Assembly: GCF_900113285.1 (NCBI RefSeq)
Contig: NZ_FOOT01000011.1
Coordinates: 1-64,000, forward strand
DNA: 64,000 nucleotides
Source of the DNA: Pontibacter chinhatensis
GTDB taxonomy: Bacteria > Bacteroidota > Bacteroidia > Cytophagales > Hymenobacteraceae
Reading direction: 5' to 3'
Shown: piece after piece, positions 33,605 to 42,542 of the stretch
Numbering within the stretch: position 1 is the stretch's first letter
How the letters are laid out: the number at the start of each line of letters is the position of its first letter
Position numbers and translations under genes: made by a program
Notes under the pieces: model-generated
What the model was told of the DNA's origin: nothing
What the model saw: only the letters and a program-made list of their open reading frames with translations
The model's database searches: none

Positions 33605-34903
33605 TTACTTGATAGGGTCTCTCTTCATTAAATCGCGAAAAGAGTATAAGAGTTTTTCAATCAGACGCTGTTCTTCAACTACAACTTCTGCCTTACCGAT
33701 CATATTTGGCTTGTATTCAAGAGTCTTTCCGTATGAAGTTTTAAGCTTATTAGGTAGAGTAACGATAAGTTCATACTTATTCTCTAGAGGAATATAACTT
33801 GTTTTTGATATTATCCCATATAAACGGCCGTACTCTTGAAAGGGATAATTATCCAGTTCAAGTATGACTTTTTGGCTCTCTTTTATCTTCCCATACTTAG
33901 AAGAGGACACTTTAACCTTTGCCATTACTTCCGATACCTGAGGTATAATTGCCATTATTGGTTTATCAGGCCGTATATAATATCCTTCAGAAATACTTTC
34001 CAAAAAGACTACTTCTCCCTCGGAAGGGGAGGCAAGGGCATAATTCTGTCTCCAGTTTAGTATAAAACTTTCTGCGATCTTCTTTTCTGCTACTATACTT
34101 TCTCTAATTTTCCTTTCTGATTCTTTTTGCAGATAAAGTTTTTCTTCAAGTAGCCTTCTTGTTTCTGCCATGGCCAACTCATTGTGTACTATATCTTGCT
34201 TAAGATTTTGTACAACCATTAGTTTATCATTAAGATTACTCTCTTTTTCCACTAATTCATTCGAAGATATCACCTTTTCTGCATGTAAGTGCCTATCTAT
34301 CGTGAAAATGCTTTCCATATTAGCTAATTCTCTTTTAGCAATTACCAGCTTTTCTTTAAGTATAACTTCTAAGCGGCTATATTTATTAATATTAGATTTT
34401 AACTGCTCAACTTCAGCTTGATGGTATCTAGATTTCAGTTGCATTAAATCTTTAACATTCTCTTTTAATATATTGTAATTGCTCTGTAACTCACCAAAAG
34501 AAGGTTCATTAGGTTCAAATTCAATATTAGTTATCTCTCCTTTCAAATAACTATTAATTTCATTAAGCTTCTTTTGCAAATAATCTATTTGATTCTTTTG
34601 AACCGTACTAATAATTTCAGAGAGTAATTGACCTCTGTTAACCCACTCCCCCTCCTTAACATATAGCCTTGATAAATTCCCACTTGTTTTACCATATAGG
34701 TATATAGGTTCTTTCTGAGTTGTAAAGACAACCTCTCCAGTTATAGTATCAGGATACTTTATTATCCACGATAAAAATAGAATTCCAAAAAGTACTGTAA
34801 GTATAAAAGTATTACCCCAGCGAATCATCCAATGAGGTACAGTTGACAAGATATCTTGTATTTCTTCAGATCGAAGTTTAATAGGGGGGTTCTTATCAGG
34901 CAT
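33605..34903 (-). CDS. HlyD-family membrane-fusion adaptor for RiPP export
   Basis: 432 aa from the ATG at 34903, which overlaps the ABC-exporter stop (ATGCCTGA) and gives MPDKNPPIKLRSEEIQDIL. One membrane segment (FILTVLFGILFLSWIIKY, about residues 35-52), a lipoyl/barrel-sandwich half (GKTSGNLSRLYVKEGEWVNRG), a long coiled coil (about 95-270), then the second half-motif (ASPSEGEVVFLESISEG) and a beta-barrel end. It links the C39 ABC exporter to the cell envelope. The sequence is AT-rich like the rest of the cluster. Confidence 0.9.
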   Translation of the reverse strand: MPDKNPPIKLRSEEIQDILSTVPHWMIRWGNTFILTVLFGILFLSWIIKYPDTITGEVVFTTQKEPIYLYGKTSGNLSRLYVKEGEWVNRGQLLSEIISTVQKNQIDYLQKKLNEINSYLKGEITNIEFEPNEPSFGELQSNYNILKENVKDLMQLKSRYHQAEVEQLKSNINKYSRLEVILKEKLVIAKRELANMESIFTIDRHLHAEKVISSNELVEKESNLNDKLMVVQNLKQDIVHNELAMAETRRLLEEKLYLQKESERKIRESIVAEKKIAESFILNWRQNYALASPSEGEVVFLESISEGYYIRPDKPIMAIIPQVSEVMAKVKVSSSKYGKIKESQKVILELDNYPFQEYGRLYGIISKTSYIPLENKYELIVTLPNKLKTSYGKTLEYKPNMIGKAEVVVEEQRLIEKLLYSFRDLMKRDPIK

Positions 34904-37124
34904 AAGGCGCGTCTTCAATAACTTCAACTTTTAACTCCTCTAGATCTAATTGGTTCTTAACTAGATTGTAATACGCTCCCTTTGATGCTATCAAAGTTTT
35001 ATGATTACCGATTTCGGTGATTTCACCACTGTTTAATACAACAATTTGATCTGCATTCTTAACAGTAGAAAGTCTGTGTGCAATAATTACTGCTGTTTTC
35101 CCCTTATAGAATTCCTGCAAGTTTTCCATTATAATACGCTCATTGCGTGCATCAAGAGCAGAGGTAGCCTCATCAAAAAATAAAAAGTTAGGATTTTTAT
35201 AAACTGCCCTAGCAATTAACAAGCGTTGCTTTTGACCCGTACTGATTCCCATGCCTTCAACACCTATTTTAGTATTATAACTTTGAGGCAAGCTTTCTAT
35301 AAATTCTCTAATACTAGCAACATCTGCAGCCCATAATAACCTTGAGTAATCTACTTCATCTTCACCCAATGCAATATTCCCAGCTATCGTGTCATTGAAA
35401 ATATAGCCTTCCTGCATAACTACACCAAATTCAGAACGCCAGGCATGTTGACTAATGGTAGCAAGGTTTGTATTTCCTAGAGCTATACTTCCACTATCTG
35501 GATCATAGAACTTGAGGAGTAGCTTTAGAAGTGTGGTTTTTCCACTACCACTTGCGCCGACAATAGCAGTAACTTTTTGTGCGGGTATAGTAAAAGATAT
35601 GTTTCGTATGATAGGTTCGGCTGATCCTGTGTAGCGGAACTCCAGTTGATCTATAACCATATCTGCTTTTTCATCTATGTGATGTACTTTCGCTAGGTTA
35701 TCCGGTTCCTCATCTTCCTTATTATGTATTTCTGATAGCCTCTCTAAAGCAATGCGAGCGTCTTGTAATGAATGCGTAAAACTCACTAGTTGGAGTATAG
35801 GTCCATTTAACTGTCCTAAAATGTATGAAACAGCTAACATCATACCTAATGTGAGTTGTCCTTTAATAACTAAAGTTGCGGCAAAAGCGGTAATTAAAAT
35901 ATTTTTGAGTTCATTAATGAAGCTCGAACCTACCGTTTGAGCTTGTTCTAACCTTAAGCTTTTAATCTCTAGCCGAAATAGCCTAGCTTGAAGATACTCC
36001 CATCCCCAACGTTTTTGGCGCTCAGCATTATGTAGTTTTATTTCTTGCATGCCACCTATCATTTCTATAACCTTGCTCTGTTCTGTGCTTATCTGTGAGA
36101 ACCTTTTATAATCTAGATCTTTTCTTTTTTTCAGAAAAAGAACAATCCAGGCAAAATAGCAACTAACAGCAATAATAAAGATTAGAAAAATTGTAAGATG
36201 GTACCATGCCAGTACTATACTAAATACCACCAGGTTAACCATCGAAAATAGAGTACTTAATGAAGATGTTGTAAGCAATTGCTCAATCCTCTGATGATCA
36301 TTAATTCGTTGCAAAATGTCACCGGAAAGACGGGTATCAAAGTAATTAATAGGTAAGCGCATCAGCTTTATGAAAAAGTCTGAGACAAGTGAAATATTAA
36401 TGCGCGTGCTTAGGTGTAAAACAATCCAGCTACGAATGACTTCTACACTTGTACGCCCAAAGAATAGAAAGAGCTGAGCCCCTAAGATTAGATAAACGAA
36501 ACTTAAGTCTTGGTTTTTGATACCTATATCTACAATGCTCTGGGTAAGGAAGGGAAAAAGCAACTGTAACGAGCTTGCCGCTATGAGCCCTATAATCAGC
36601 TGAATAAAAAAAACGCGATAACGTCTAAAATAATTCCTGAATATTCTATATCCATATTCATGCTCATCCTTTTCTTCTTCTTGCTGGGTAAATTCAGCAG
36701 TAGGCTCTAATAAAAGAGCAATACCCTCTTCTGTATTCTCTGTAGAATTAGGCCCTATCCATCTTGTAATAAACTCTTGTGGAGAATATGTCAAAAGGCC
36801 ATGAGCAGGATCAGCAACAAAAACCTTCTTTGCGGTAATCTTGTACACAACCACAAAGTGGTTACCTTGCCAGTGAACAATTGTAGGTTGTGGTGCCTCC
36901 TGACTAAATTTTTTGTAATCAAGTGCAACTCCCAAGGTGTGGAAGCCAAGCTTCTCCGCTGCCTCGCTGATACCTGCTAAACTAGAACCTTTTCGAGTAG
37001 TTTCACAAAGAATTCTAATTTTTGCCAGTGAGATAACTTTCCCATAGTATTTAGCTACCATTCGAAGACAACTGGGGCCACAATCTTTAGCCTCTTGTTG
37101 GTGATAAAACACAAACTTTTTCAC
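34896..37124 (-). CDS. Peptidase-containing ABC exporter (C39 family) for the RiPP
   Basis: 742 aa. Residues 1-135 form a C39 peptidase with catalytic Cys in KDCGPSCLRMVAKYYGK, His in VHWQGNHFVVVY and Asp in VFVADPAHG, all present, so leader removal after GG should be active. Six-helix membrane domain at about 155-440 and ATPase domain at about 490-730: Walker A VGASGSGKTTLL, signature GISTGQKQRLLIA (LSGGQ variant), Walker B FLFFDEATSALD. It cleaves GG leaders while exporting the peptide. It is followed by hlyD with an 8-nt overlap and preceded by the SPASM maturase after 68 bp. Confidence 0.94.
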   Translation of the reverse strand: MKKFVFYHQQEAKDCGPSCLRMVAKYYGKVISLAKIRILCETTRKGSSLAGISEAAEKLGFHTLGVALDYKKFSQEAPQPTIVHWQGNHFVVVYKITAKKVFVADPAHGLLTYSPQEFITRWIGPNSTENTEEGIALLLEPTAEFTQQEEEKDEHEYGYRIFRNYFRRYRVFFIQLIIGLIAASSLQLLFPFLTQSIVDIGIKNQDLSFVYLILGAQLFLFFGRTSVEVIRSWIVLHLSTRINISLVSDFFIKLMRLPINYFDTRLSGDILQRINDHQRIEQLLTTSSLSTLFSMVNLVVFSIVLAWYHLTIFLIFIIAVSCYFAWIVLFLKKRKDLDYKRFSQISTEQSKVIEMIGGMQEIKLHNAERQKRWGWEYLQARLFRLEIKSLRLEQAQTVGSSFINELKNILITAFAATLVIKGQLTLGMMLAVSYILGQLNGPILQLVSFTHSLQDARIALERLSEIHNKEDEEPDNLAKVHHIDEKADMVIDQLEFRYTGSAEPIIRNISFTIPAQKVTAIVGASGSGKTTLLKLLLKFYDPDSGSIALGNTNLATISQHAWRSEFGVVMQEGYIFNDTIAGNIALGEDEVDYSRLLWAADVASIREFIESLPQSYNTKIGVEGMGISTGQKQRLLIARAVYKNPNFLFFDEATSALDARNERIIMENLQEFYKGKTAVIIAHRLSTVKNADQIVVLNSGEITEIGNHKTLIASKGAYYNLVKNQLDLEELKVEVIEDAPYA

Positions 37125-37192
37125 ACTATAAATACCCTATTTTAATCAACATTAATGAAGGTTACTATAAATATTTTAATTAGAATATCTTT

Positions 37193-38173
37193 CTAATTCC
37201 ATGAAGAACTATAAGGATCGTAATTACATTTCTCTAAATGATACCATAATCCGTTCATTTTTCGATATGGTATTCTAGTATCAATACACATGTGTTTATA
37301 TTCACAATCACAACATATCTCGCATATATTTTTATGTACATACCAATACTTTTGAAAGTCAGGACTCTCTAGAATATCTTTAAAATGTTCAAATGAATCA
37401 ACCTGCTGTATATTTCCAAAAACCTCTTCGCATTCTGGAGCATTTTTAATTTCTCCATTTGAACCAATAAAGAGCTTTCTATTGAAATAAGTATGATGGT
37501 TTTGTGATTCGCTATATAACTTAATATTTGCTTTAAATTGCGTTTCATTACTAATCTTCCCCAATCTTAGCTTATCCTCGGTAAAGAAGATCTTATCCTC
37601 GTAATTCTTTTCGAAAGGGCTAGATTCAATAATTACGTATTGTATTTTACTGTTATTTATAATTAAATCTCCAAAAGCATCAGAGAAGTATTCATCATTA
37701 TAATGGAGAATTAATTGTAATGAATTGGTATTATTTGAATCAATCTTAGAAAGAACTGTCTGCAGATATGGTAAGCTTAACTCTGATTTAATATGTATCA
37801 CAATATGTTTGCACAATATATTCGCTAGAAAGTCTAATAGTCTTATCATACGACCTGTGTTACCAAGCTCATTTTGTTCAGTTACTTCTATAAAAGCATT
37901 CGTTATTAAAGCTGGTGAATACCATTGAATATCATCTGTTAAAGCAATACAATCATTACTAGTGATTAATGGGTCATCAAGTATAAACCCTTCACTCCTA
38001 AGTATTTCTACACCTTGCGGGGTCAGCTTTTTTATATCTAAAATTTTTATATTGAAGTCTTCATCCTTAAGTAAATACTCTTTAGGGAGTGACAAAAAGG
38101 TTTGTCTATCTAAATCATAAAAAGCAATCTTCTTATAACCCACTACAGGTAAACAGTTTGGATACAACTTCAT
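37193..38173 (-). CDS. gwsS: Grasp-with-spasm SPASM-domain peptide maturase
   Basis: 326 aa. No CxxxCxxC radical-SAM cluster motif is present in the N-terminal half, but the C-terminus has a Cys-rich SPASM-like segment: APECEEVFGN, then HKNICEICCDCEYKHMCID and a final EKCNYDPY. This combination, next to an ATP-grasp gene, GG-leader peptide and C39 exporter, is the signature of grasp-with-spasm systems. It probably holds one or two Fe-S clusters and recognises or positions the precursor; its catalytic role is not established. It is 123 bp downstream of the ATP-grasp gene. AT-rich. Confidence 0.85.
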   Translation of the reverse strand: MKLYPNCLPVVGYKKIAFYDLDRQTFLSLPKEYLLKDEDFNIKILDIKKLTPQGVEILRSEGFILDDPLITSNDCIALTDDIQWYSPALITNAFIEVTEQNELGNTGRMIRLLDFLANILCKHIVIHIKSELSLPYLQTVLSKIDSNNTNSLQLILHYNDEYFSDAFGDLIINNSKIQYVIIESSPFEKNYEDKIFFTEDKLRLGKISNETQFKANIKLYSESQNHHTYFNRKLFIGSNGEIKNAPECEEVFGNIQQVDSFEHFKDILESPDFQKYWYVHKNICEICCDCEYKHMCIDTRIPYRKMNGLWYHLEKCNYDPYSSSWN

Positions 38174-38296
38174 GGCTTAAGGAAAAATACAGGCTTATAA
38201 TAAGGGGATATTCTAAAATCAGAATCATTATAAAATTTGCAGATAATATTAACATTTTTAAATTTTGATAAATCTATAGATGTGATGAATCTATAA

Positions 38297-39298
38297 TTAA
38301 CAGGCTCTACTTTTGCATCTTTTATATTTTGCATATTCTATTTCCTTTTTAGTTAGAAATTGCGCTATTTCACGTTCAATATAGTAATTACCAAAGTCTG
38401 AAACCCATCCAAACTGACCCGTCTGATTCACTTCTAAGAATATATATTCCCCGTTATTTGTTAAAATAAGATCTATAGAACCAGTGTTGAGCCCTAAGCT
38501 CAGCATTAGTTGATGAAGTTTATTTTCTACCATATCGGGCAGGGTATATTTACAGTAACGTAGATTACCAATGCTACTCCTAAAGTCTACATCACACGTC
38601 TCATTAGCAGAAGTAAGCATGCCAATGGAGTAAAATTTGCCATTGAGATAAAATGAACGTATCTCAATAGATTTTTCTAAATTTTCTTGAAAAAGAGAAG
38701 GGAAAAAATATTCCTCCAATTCTGATGCATGAACTTGATTTACCTTCAAATCGTACCCAGTGCTTTGACTGCCATTAAGAATATTTTCTTGTATTGATTT
38801 GGTAATATAGCTTTGTTGGTCCTTTAATATACTATTATAAAACTGTGATTTAGAACTACCTATAAATGTGTTTGGTACTTTAATTCCTAATTCACCAGCA
38901 AGTTTCAACTGTTCAAGTTTATTCAAGGGATTATACAGAGGGTTTCCTAAACACTTTTTAGATACCTCTTTATAAAAGAACTTTGTTAGAGTTTCAAATT
39001 CGTACTTTTGATGAGCAGCAGCTATAGCATGGGGTAACTGTTTGCTGTAACATGATTTGGTATCAAAAACAAATTGCCCTCCCCTATATAAAAAGAAGCT
39101 AACTTCATTTACATCTAAAATATCATCATTATGCAACTGCAATTGCAGTTTACATTCATCATCGTGAATTTCTAAAGAAATCTTTTTATAATCCTCATCT
39201 GACAAGTTGATCCGCTTATAATCACACCTAAAATAATGTAGCCAGTCCATAACTTCATTAGTAGCTACATCGCCGTTATAACTTAGAACAACAATCAT
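38297..39298 (-). CDS. gwsG: Grasp-with-spasm ATP-grasp peptide maturase
   Basis: 333 aa from the ATG at 39298 (MIVVLSYNGDVATNEVMDWL); an upstream in-frame Met at 39349 adds unrelated sequence. The ATP-grasp fold of the graspetide-ligase (MvdC/MvdD-like) type is indicated by FLYRGGQF, LKLAGELGIKVPNTFI, YITKSIQE, IEIRSFYLNGKFYSIGM and the metal/ATP-binding DLILTNNGEYIFLEVNQTGQFGW. Such enzymes activate Asp/Glu side chains as acyl-phosphates and join them to Ser/Thr/Lys of the core. It is the second gene of the operon, 218 bp after the beta-propeller-like gene. Confidence 0.9.
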   Translation of the reverse strand: MIVVLSYNGDVATNEVMDWLHYFRCDYKRINLSDEDYKKISLEIHDDECKLQLQLHNDDILDVNEVSFFLYRGGQFVFDTKSCYSKQLPHAIAAAHQKYEFETLTKFFYKEVSKKCLGNPLYNPLNKLEQLKLAGELGIKVPNTFIGSSKSQFYNSILKDQQSYITKSIQENILNGSQSTGYDLKVNQVHASELEEYFFPSLFQENLEKSIEIRSFYLNGKFYSIGMLTSANETCDVDFRSSIGNLRYCKYTLPDMVENKLHQLMLSLGLNTGSIDLILTNNGEYIFLEVNQTGQFGWVSDFGNYYIEREIAQFLTKKEIEYAKYKRCKSRAC

Positions 39299-39516
39299 TT
39301 GAAAACTTAAGTAAAGTGAGACCTGTAACAGCAGACCATTCAGAGACATTTATTACGGCAATAATTATCTTACTGTAAATTCTATATTTGCCGTATTTTA
39401 TATGTATTTGTACCAGGAAGCATTGTAATCATGTAATGTTTGTTCCAGCTCAATTGGATGAGTTTCTCTGGACTCCTTTATGTTGCTGATTGGTGAAATG
39501 TTCAATGAATTGCTTC

Positions 39517-40788
39517 TCAGTTACTCAAAAGTAATAGTGTATTTTTCCCTTTAAGAAAAGTAATTGAGTTGTTAATGGTAGCAATTTTTCTAATTCCTGA
39601 CAGATTGTAAAATTCCCAGCTTTCTCCATTATTCAGAGATTTGAAAATTTCCCCCTGTTCAGTCAGCACATAACCTATATTGGAATTGGGTATAAATTCT
39701 ACTTGTTCGAAACCATTTACATTCTTAACGTGTATATCATCCCAGCTTCCGTTACGAAAACGCAGTAATCTTTTACTATCAAGAATCTTGTACTTTAGAG
39801 TCCCCTTGCTTACATAAGGTTTTTTGTTATCAAGAGTTACCCACAGGTCACCTGAGCCAGATATTGAAAGTGACCGAACAGAAACAGTGTCTGGAACATC
39901 TATAATCTTATATTTAGGCTTAAGGTTAACAGGAATTTGATATATATTCCCTTTAGTAGAGTTAACTTCATTCTTTGGGAATGCTGGTTGGGTTTCTGTA
40001 CCGAATGCAAAAATCAGAGAATGTTCTGGAAAGTATTTGAGTCCTTCAATACCTCTCTGAGCAAAAATTACTAATGGATTATCAGGAGAGTTTTTAATTA
40101 GTTCCTTATTATATGTTGTGTCATTCCCATAAATCCAAATATCTCCATCTCCATGTATTGGAATAGATCCTTCTTTACTATTGGCATAGGAACTCAAAAT
40201 AAAATTTTCACCTATAGCAGTGACATTACTAAGGTGAAAATTTGTAGGCACCTTTGAAGTCACCCAACTTTTGCAATTGTCATTAGTTATAGAAACATAG
40301 GAAGCTTGTCCTTTAATGGCTGGATAATAATGTTGTCCATTCTTTAACTGGTTGCTGGTAATAATTGTCACATATTGGGAGCTTGTATCCATAGTCTTGT
40401 GCATCTGCCAATTATTACTACATGAAATGGTCATTATAGTAATTGCGATGAAAGAGGATAAACGCTTCAGTGTTCTGCTTCCCAAGGAATTTAATTTACT
40501 TATGAGGGGTATAGCAAACACAAGAAATAATATAAAGACATGATCGCCTATTGCCCCCTCCTGCACAGCGTCTTTAACAACTCTGCTATTTCCAATTATT
40601 GCTCCATGACTTTCAGTAATAAAATGAAAATCAGAAATTAAAAAATCTTCAGGTGTTACAATTTGTTCTACTTTATTACCTGAAAATTGATACAAGTTCC
40701 CTTCATGATCAAGTATAAAGCCAGATGAGTCAGTTATAAACTGATAGTCTTTAATTTCTGTAATTTGTTCAAAGGTAAAAGTTTTCAT
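39517..40788 (-). CDS. Membrane-anchored beta-propeller-like protein of the RiPP cluster
   Basis: 423 aa, family not recognised. Residues 1-75 contain two short repeats (YQFITDSSGFILDHEGNLYQ and FHFITESHGAIIGNS) that look like propeller blades. Residues 82-125 hold one or two hydrophobic segments. After these come BNR/Asp-box-like motifs (SITNDNCKSW, SLNNGESWEFY) and VRSLSISGSGDLWVTLD. This suggests an unusual protein with a blade before the membrane segment and a propeller on the outside. It is the first gene of the RiPP maturation operon, downstream of 82-bp repeat copy B. Possible roles: immunity, sensing, or anchoring the product; none is shown by the sequence. Confidence 0.7.
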   Translation of the reverse strand: MKTFTFEQITEIKDYQFITDSSGFILDHEGNLYQFSGNKVEQIVTPEDFLISDFHFITESHGAIIGNSRVVKDAVQEGAIGDHVFILFLVFAIPLISKLNSLGSRTLKRLSSFIAITIMTISCSNNWQMHKTMDTSSQYVTIITSNQLKNGQHYYPAIKGQASYVSITNDNCKSWVTSKVPTNFHLSNVTAIGENFILSSYANSKEGSIPIHGDGDIWIYGNDTTYNKELIKNSPDNPLVIFAQRGIEGLKYFPEHSLIFAFGTETQPAFPKNEVNSTKGNIYQIPVNLKPKYKIIDVPDTVSVRSLSISGSGDLWVTLDNKKPYVSKGTLKYKILDSKRLLRFRNGSWDDIHVKNVNGFEQVEFIPNSNIGYVLTEQGEIFKSLNNGESWEFYNLSGIRKIATINNSITFLKGKNTLLLLSN

Positions 40789-41036
40789 AGCAGAGGAATA
40801 AGAGCCATTTCTAAAGCCCGTTTGATATAAAAGATTCTCGTTTTAATCAACCAGCTACAAATTCGCATAGAGTTGATAAACAAATATGATAGTTACACTT
40901 TACCCTCCAGCAGAAAAATTTTACATAATCGCATAAGCTTGGTAGAGTCAAAGTTGTTCGGCTTACACCATTATGTAATTACATGTCTATCTAGTTACCT
41001 ATCTGAGTGGCTCTTTAACATATTTGAATATATTAT
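40789..41036. other. Leader region of the RiPP maturation operon
   Basis: 248 bp between repeat copy B and the first gene. No GG-leader peptide is encoded on either strand. A 27-codon frame overlapping the next ATG has no distinctive features. Confidence 0.45.
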
Positions 41037-41118
41037 GGCTCTCGCGGCATTAACTAATGTAGTTATTACTGGGAACGCCCGAGCAATATATGTAACTAAA
41101 AGCCACTATATTTGGACC
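41037..41118 (-). repeat. 82-bp repeat, copy B (upstream of the maturation operon)
   Basis: Gap-free partner of 33099-33180, 80% identical, same orientation. It is part of a plus-strand open frame (40873-41151) whose counterpart in copy A is interrupted by a stop, so a coding origin is possible but not supported. Confidence 0.75.
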
Positions 41119-41298
41119 TGCAGATTTAACTTGACAGTCATTATGAACTGAGCCTTTGTATATAGTAAAAGGTACACTTTAAAAGACGCTGATAATTATT
41201 GAACTACAGTATTAGCTGATTCTCAATTTGACATAAATGCTCCTGGGTTCAATTATAACATCTCCTAATGGTTCTTATCTATTTACTGGCACTTTCTG

Positions 41299-41550
41299 CT
41301 ATTTAAACCCGATGTGTAAACTCTTATCTTCTTGGTAGTAGTACGTCCTTCTATGTTTGCAGTAGGCAATTGGGGCTCCTAGAGACTTCATTTCTCTTAT
41401 ATATTCTAACAGAGCACTTCGACACAAATTCATGCGATCTGCGAATTGCTCGGGTGTACCAGTTGATTTCCTGCGTATAAGAGAGTCCATCCTTTCAACT
41501 CTATTCAAATATTTCAAGAAACTCATAAAATTGTTAAAAAAATTTACCAT
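41299..41550 (-). CDS. Small HTH DNA-binding protein
   Basis: 83 aa. The central region ERMDSLIRRKSTGTPEQFAD followed by NLCRSALLEYIREMK is a winged-HTH of the HTH_11/DeoR-like kind, with a short beta-wing YCKHRRTYYYQ. Single-domain proteins of this pattern are frequent beside GG-leader peptide clusters in Bacteroidota. It lies just beyond repeat copy B and upstream of the maturation operon on the same strand, so it is a candidate local regulator of the RiPP genes. Start choice is uncertain: the first Met at 41550 or the one at 41490. Confidence 0.7.
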   Translation of the reverse strand: MVNFFNNFMSFLKYLNRVERMDSLIRRKSTGTPEQFADRMNLCRSALLEYIREMKSLGAPIAYCKHRRTYYYQEDKSLHIGFK

Positions 41551-42477
41551 TGAACTAAACCAGAGGAATCAATGAATTGAGTTAAACATTAAGGCATGAT
41601 GCTTTAATATTTAACTAACTTATTGACTCAAAATTGGATAACACGAAATAGGCTCTACTTGAGCAGAAAGCATATGACGGAATTTCCCAGAAGTGTCTAT
41701 AATATTAAAATATTATAGGTTTTTTGTTGTCTGGTGAACAGTGGATGTGGAAGAGAATGCTTTGTTTTCATATATAATTTAGGTTCGAGTGATCAAAAAA
41801 AGGAGAGTGGCAACATAAAAAGCTATGCACTTTTTAAATTAATAGGAGATATCCTCTACTTGGAGTATCAGAATGGATAATGCTCTCTCTCAGGGGTAAC
41901 TTTTATGTAAAGAAATCTTACAGACATATAAAATATATACATGTATCGATATATAAATCTATACATAAACCTTTAAGCAATTAAGGAATATCTATCCAGA
42001 AAAGTAATTGTTAATATAAAAAGGAATAACAAAACTTTAGCAACAATCCCTATACATCCTTTTAATTATAAATGCTTAAAGACACTATTCTTGAGCTTTA
42101 TTATTTAATATTTTCAGTAAAGTGTAACATCTTTGATTTAGGATAACCAACCTAGTAATTTCTTATAGGATTATTGATGGCCTAATAATCAATAGATACT
42201 AAGTTGATTGCGAAGTTGGTAATTCGGAGCCTTTTCCATAAAGAAATTGAAGGGGAGGATAAGGGATTCTGCTACTGCCTTGATCCTCCAAAGCAAAGGA
42301 CCTTATCGTAAAACAGTACGCAGTGGTGGGGGCTTCGGCCTCCCATAGTCTGGTATGTGGCGGCGAAGTGCTGCGGCAGATTTGCACGGGCTGGAATTTG
42401 TCATCTCTTGGAAAGTGCCACCCAGCGGCCCCAGGCAATTGACAAGTATATGACACCCAGCCAACGAACGATGGTAA
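41551..42477. other. AT-rich to GC-rich transition, right edge of the RiPP block
   Basis: About 930 bp without a supportable gene. Up to about 42200 the sequence is very AT-rich with runs of ATATA; after that the composition returns to host-like. A 110-codon minus-strand frame (42199-42531) overlaps the terminator and has no domain. No tRNA or copy of the tRNA-Met fragment was found at this edge. Confidence 0.5.
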
Positions 42478-42517
42478 GAAAAAAAAGCCCCTGCAGCTAT
42501 ACGCTTGCAGGGGCTGA
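42478..42517 (-). terminator. Intrinsic terminator of the giant ATPase gene
   Basis: AGCCCCTGCA / TGCAGGGGCT 10-bp stem (42486-42495, 42506-42515), 10-nt loop, followed on the minus strand by eight or more T. It lies 26 bp after the stop codon of the ATPase gene. Confidence 0.9.
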
Positions 42518-42542
42518 AACAATCCAAACAAACAATTCTTTC

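Noticed and set aside
40873..41151. 92-codon plus-strand frame covering repeat copy B
   Set aside because: The matching stretch in copy A has an in-frame stop and substitutions are not concentrated at third codon positions, so coding is not supported.
42181..42477. Search for the second att site or intact tRNA-Met at the right edge of the AT-rich block
   Set aside because: No stretch resembling the T-arm or CAU anticodon loop of 26792-26835 was found here or elsewhere in the window.
42199..42531. 110-codon minus-strand frame near the right edge of the AT-rich block
   Set aside because: It runs through the ATPase terminator hairpin, has no recognisable domain and starts inside sequence complementary to the T-run.
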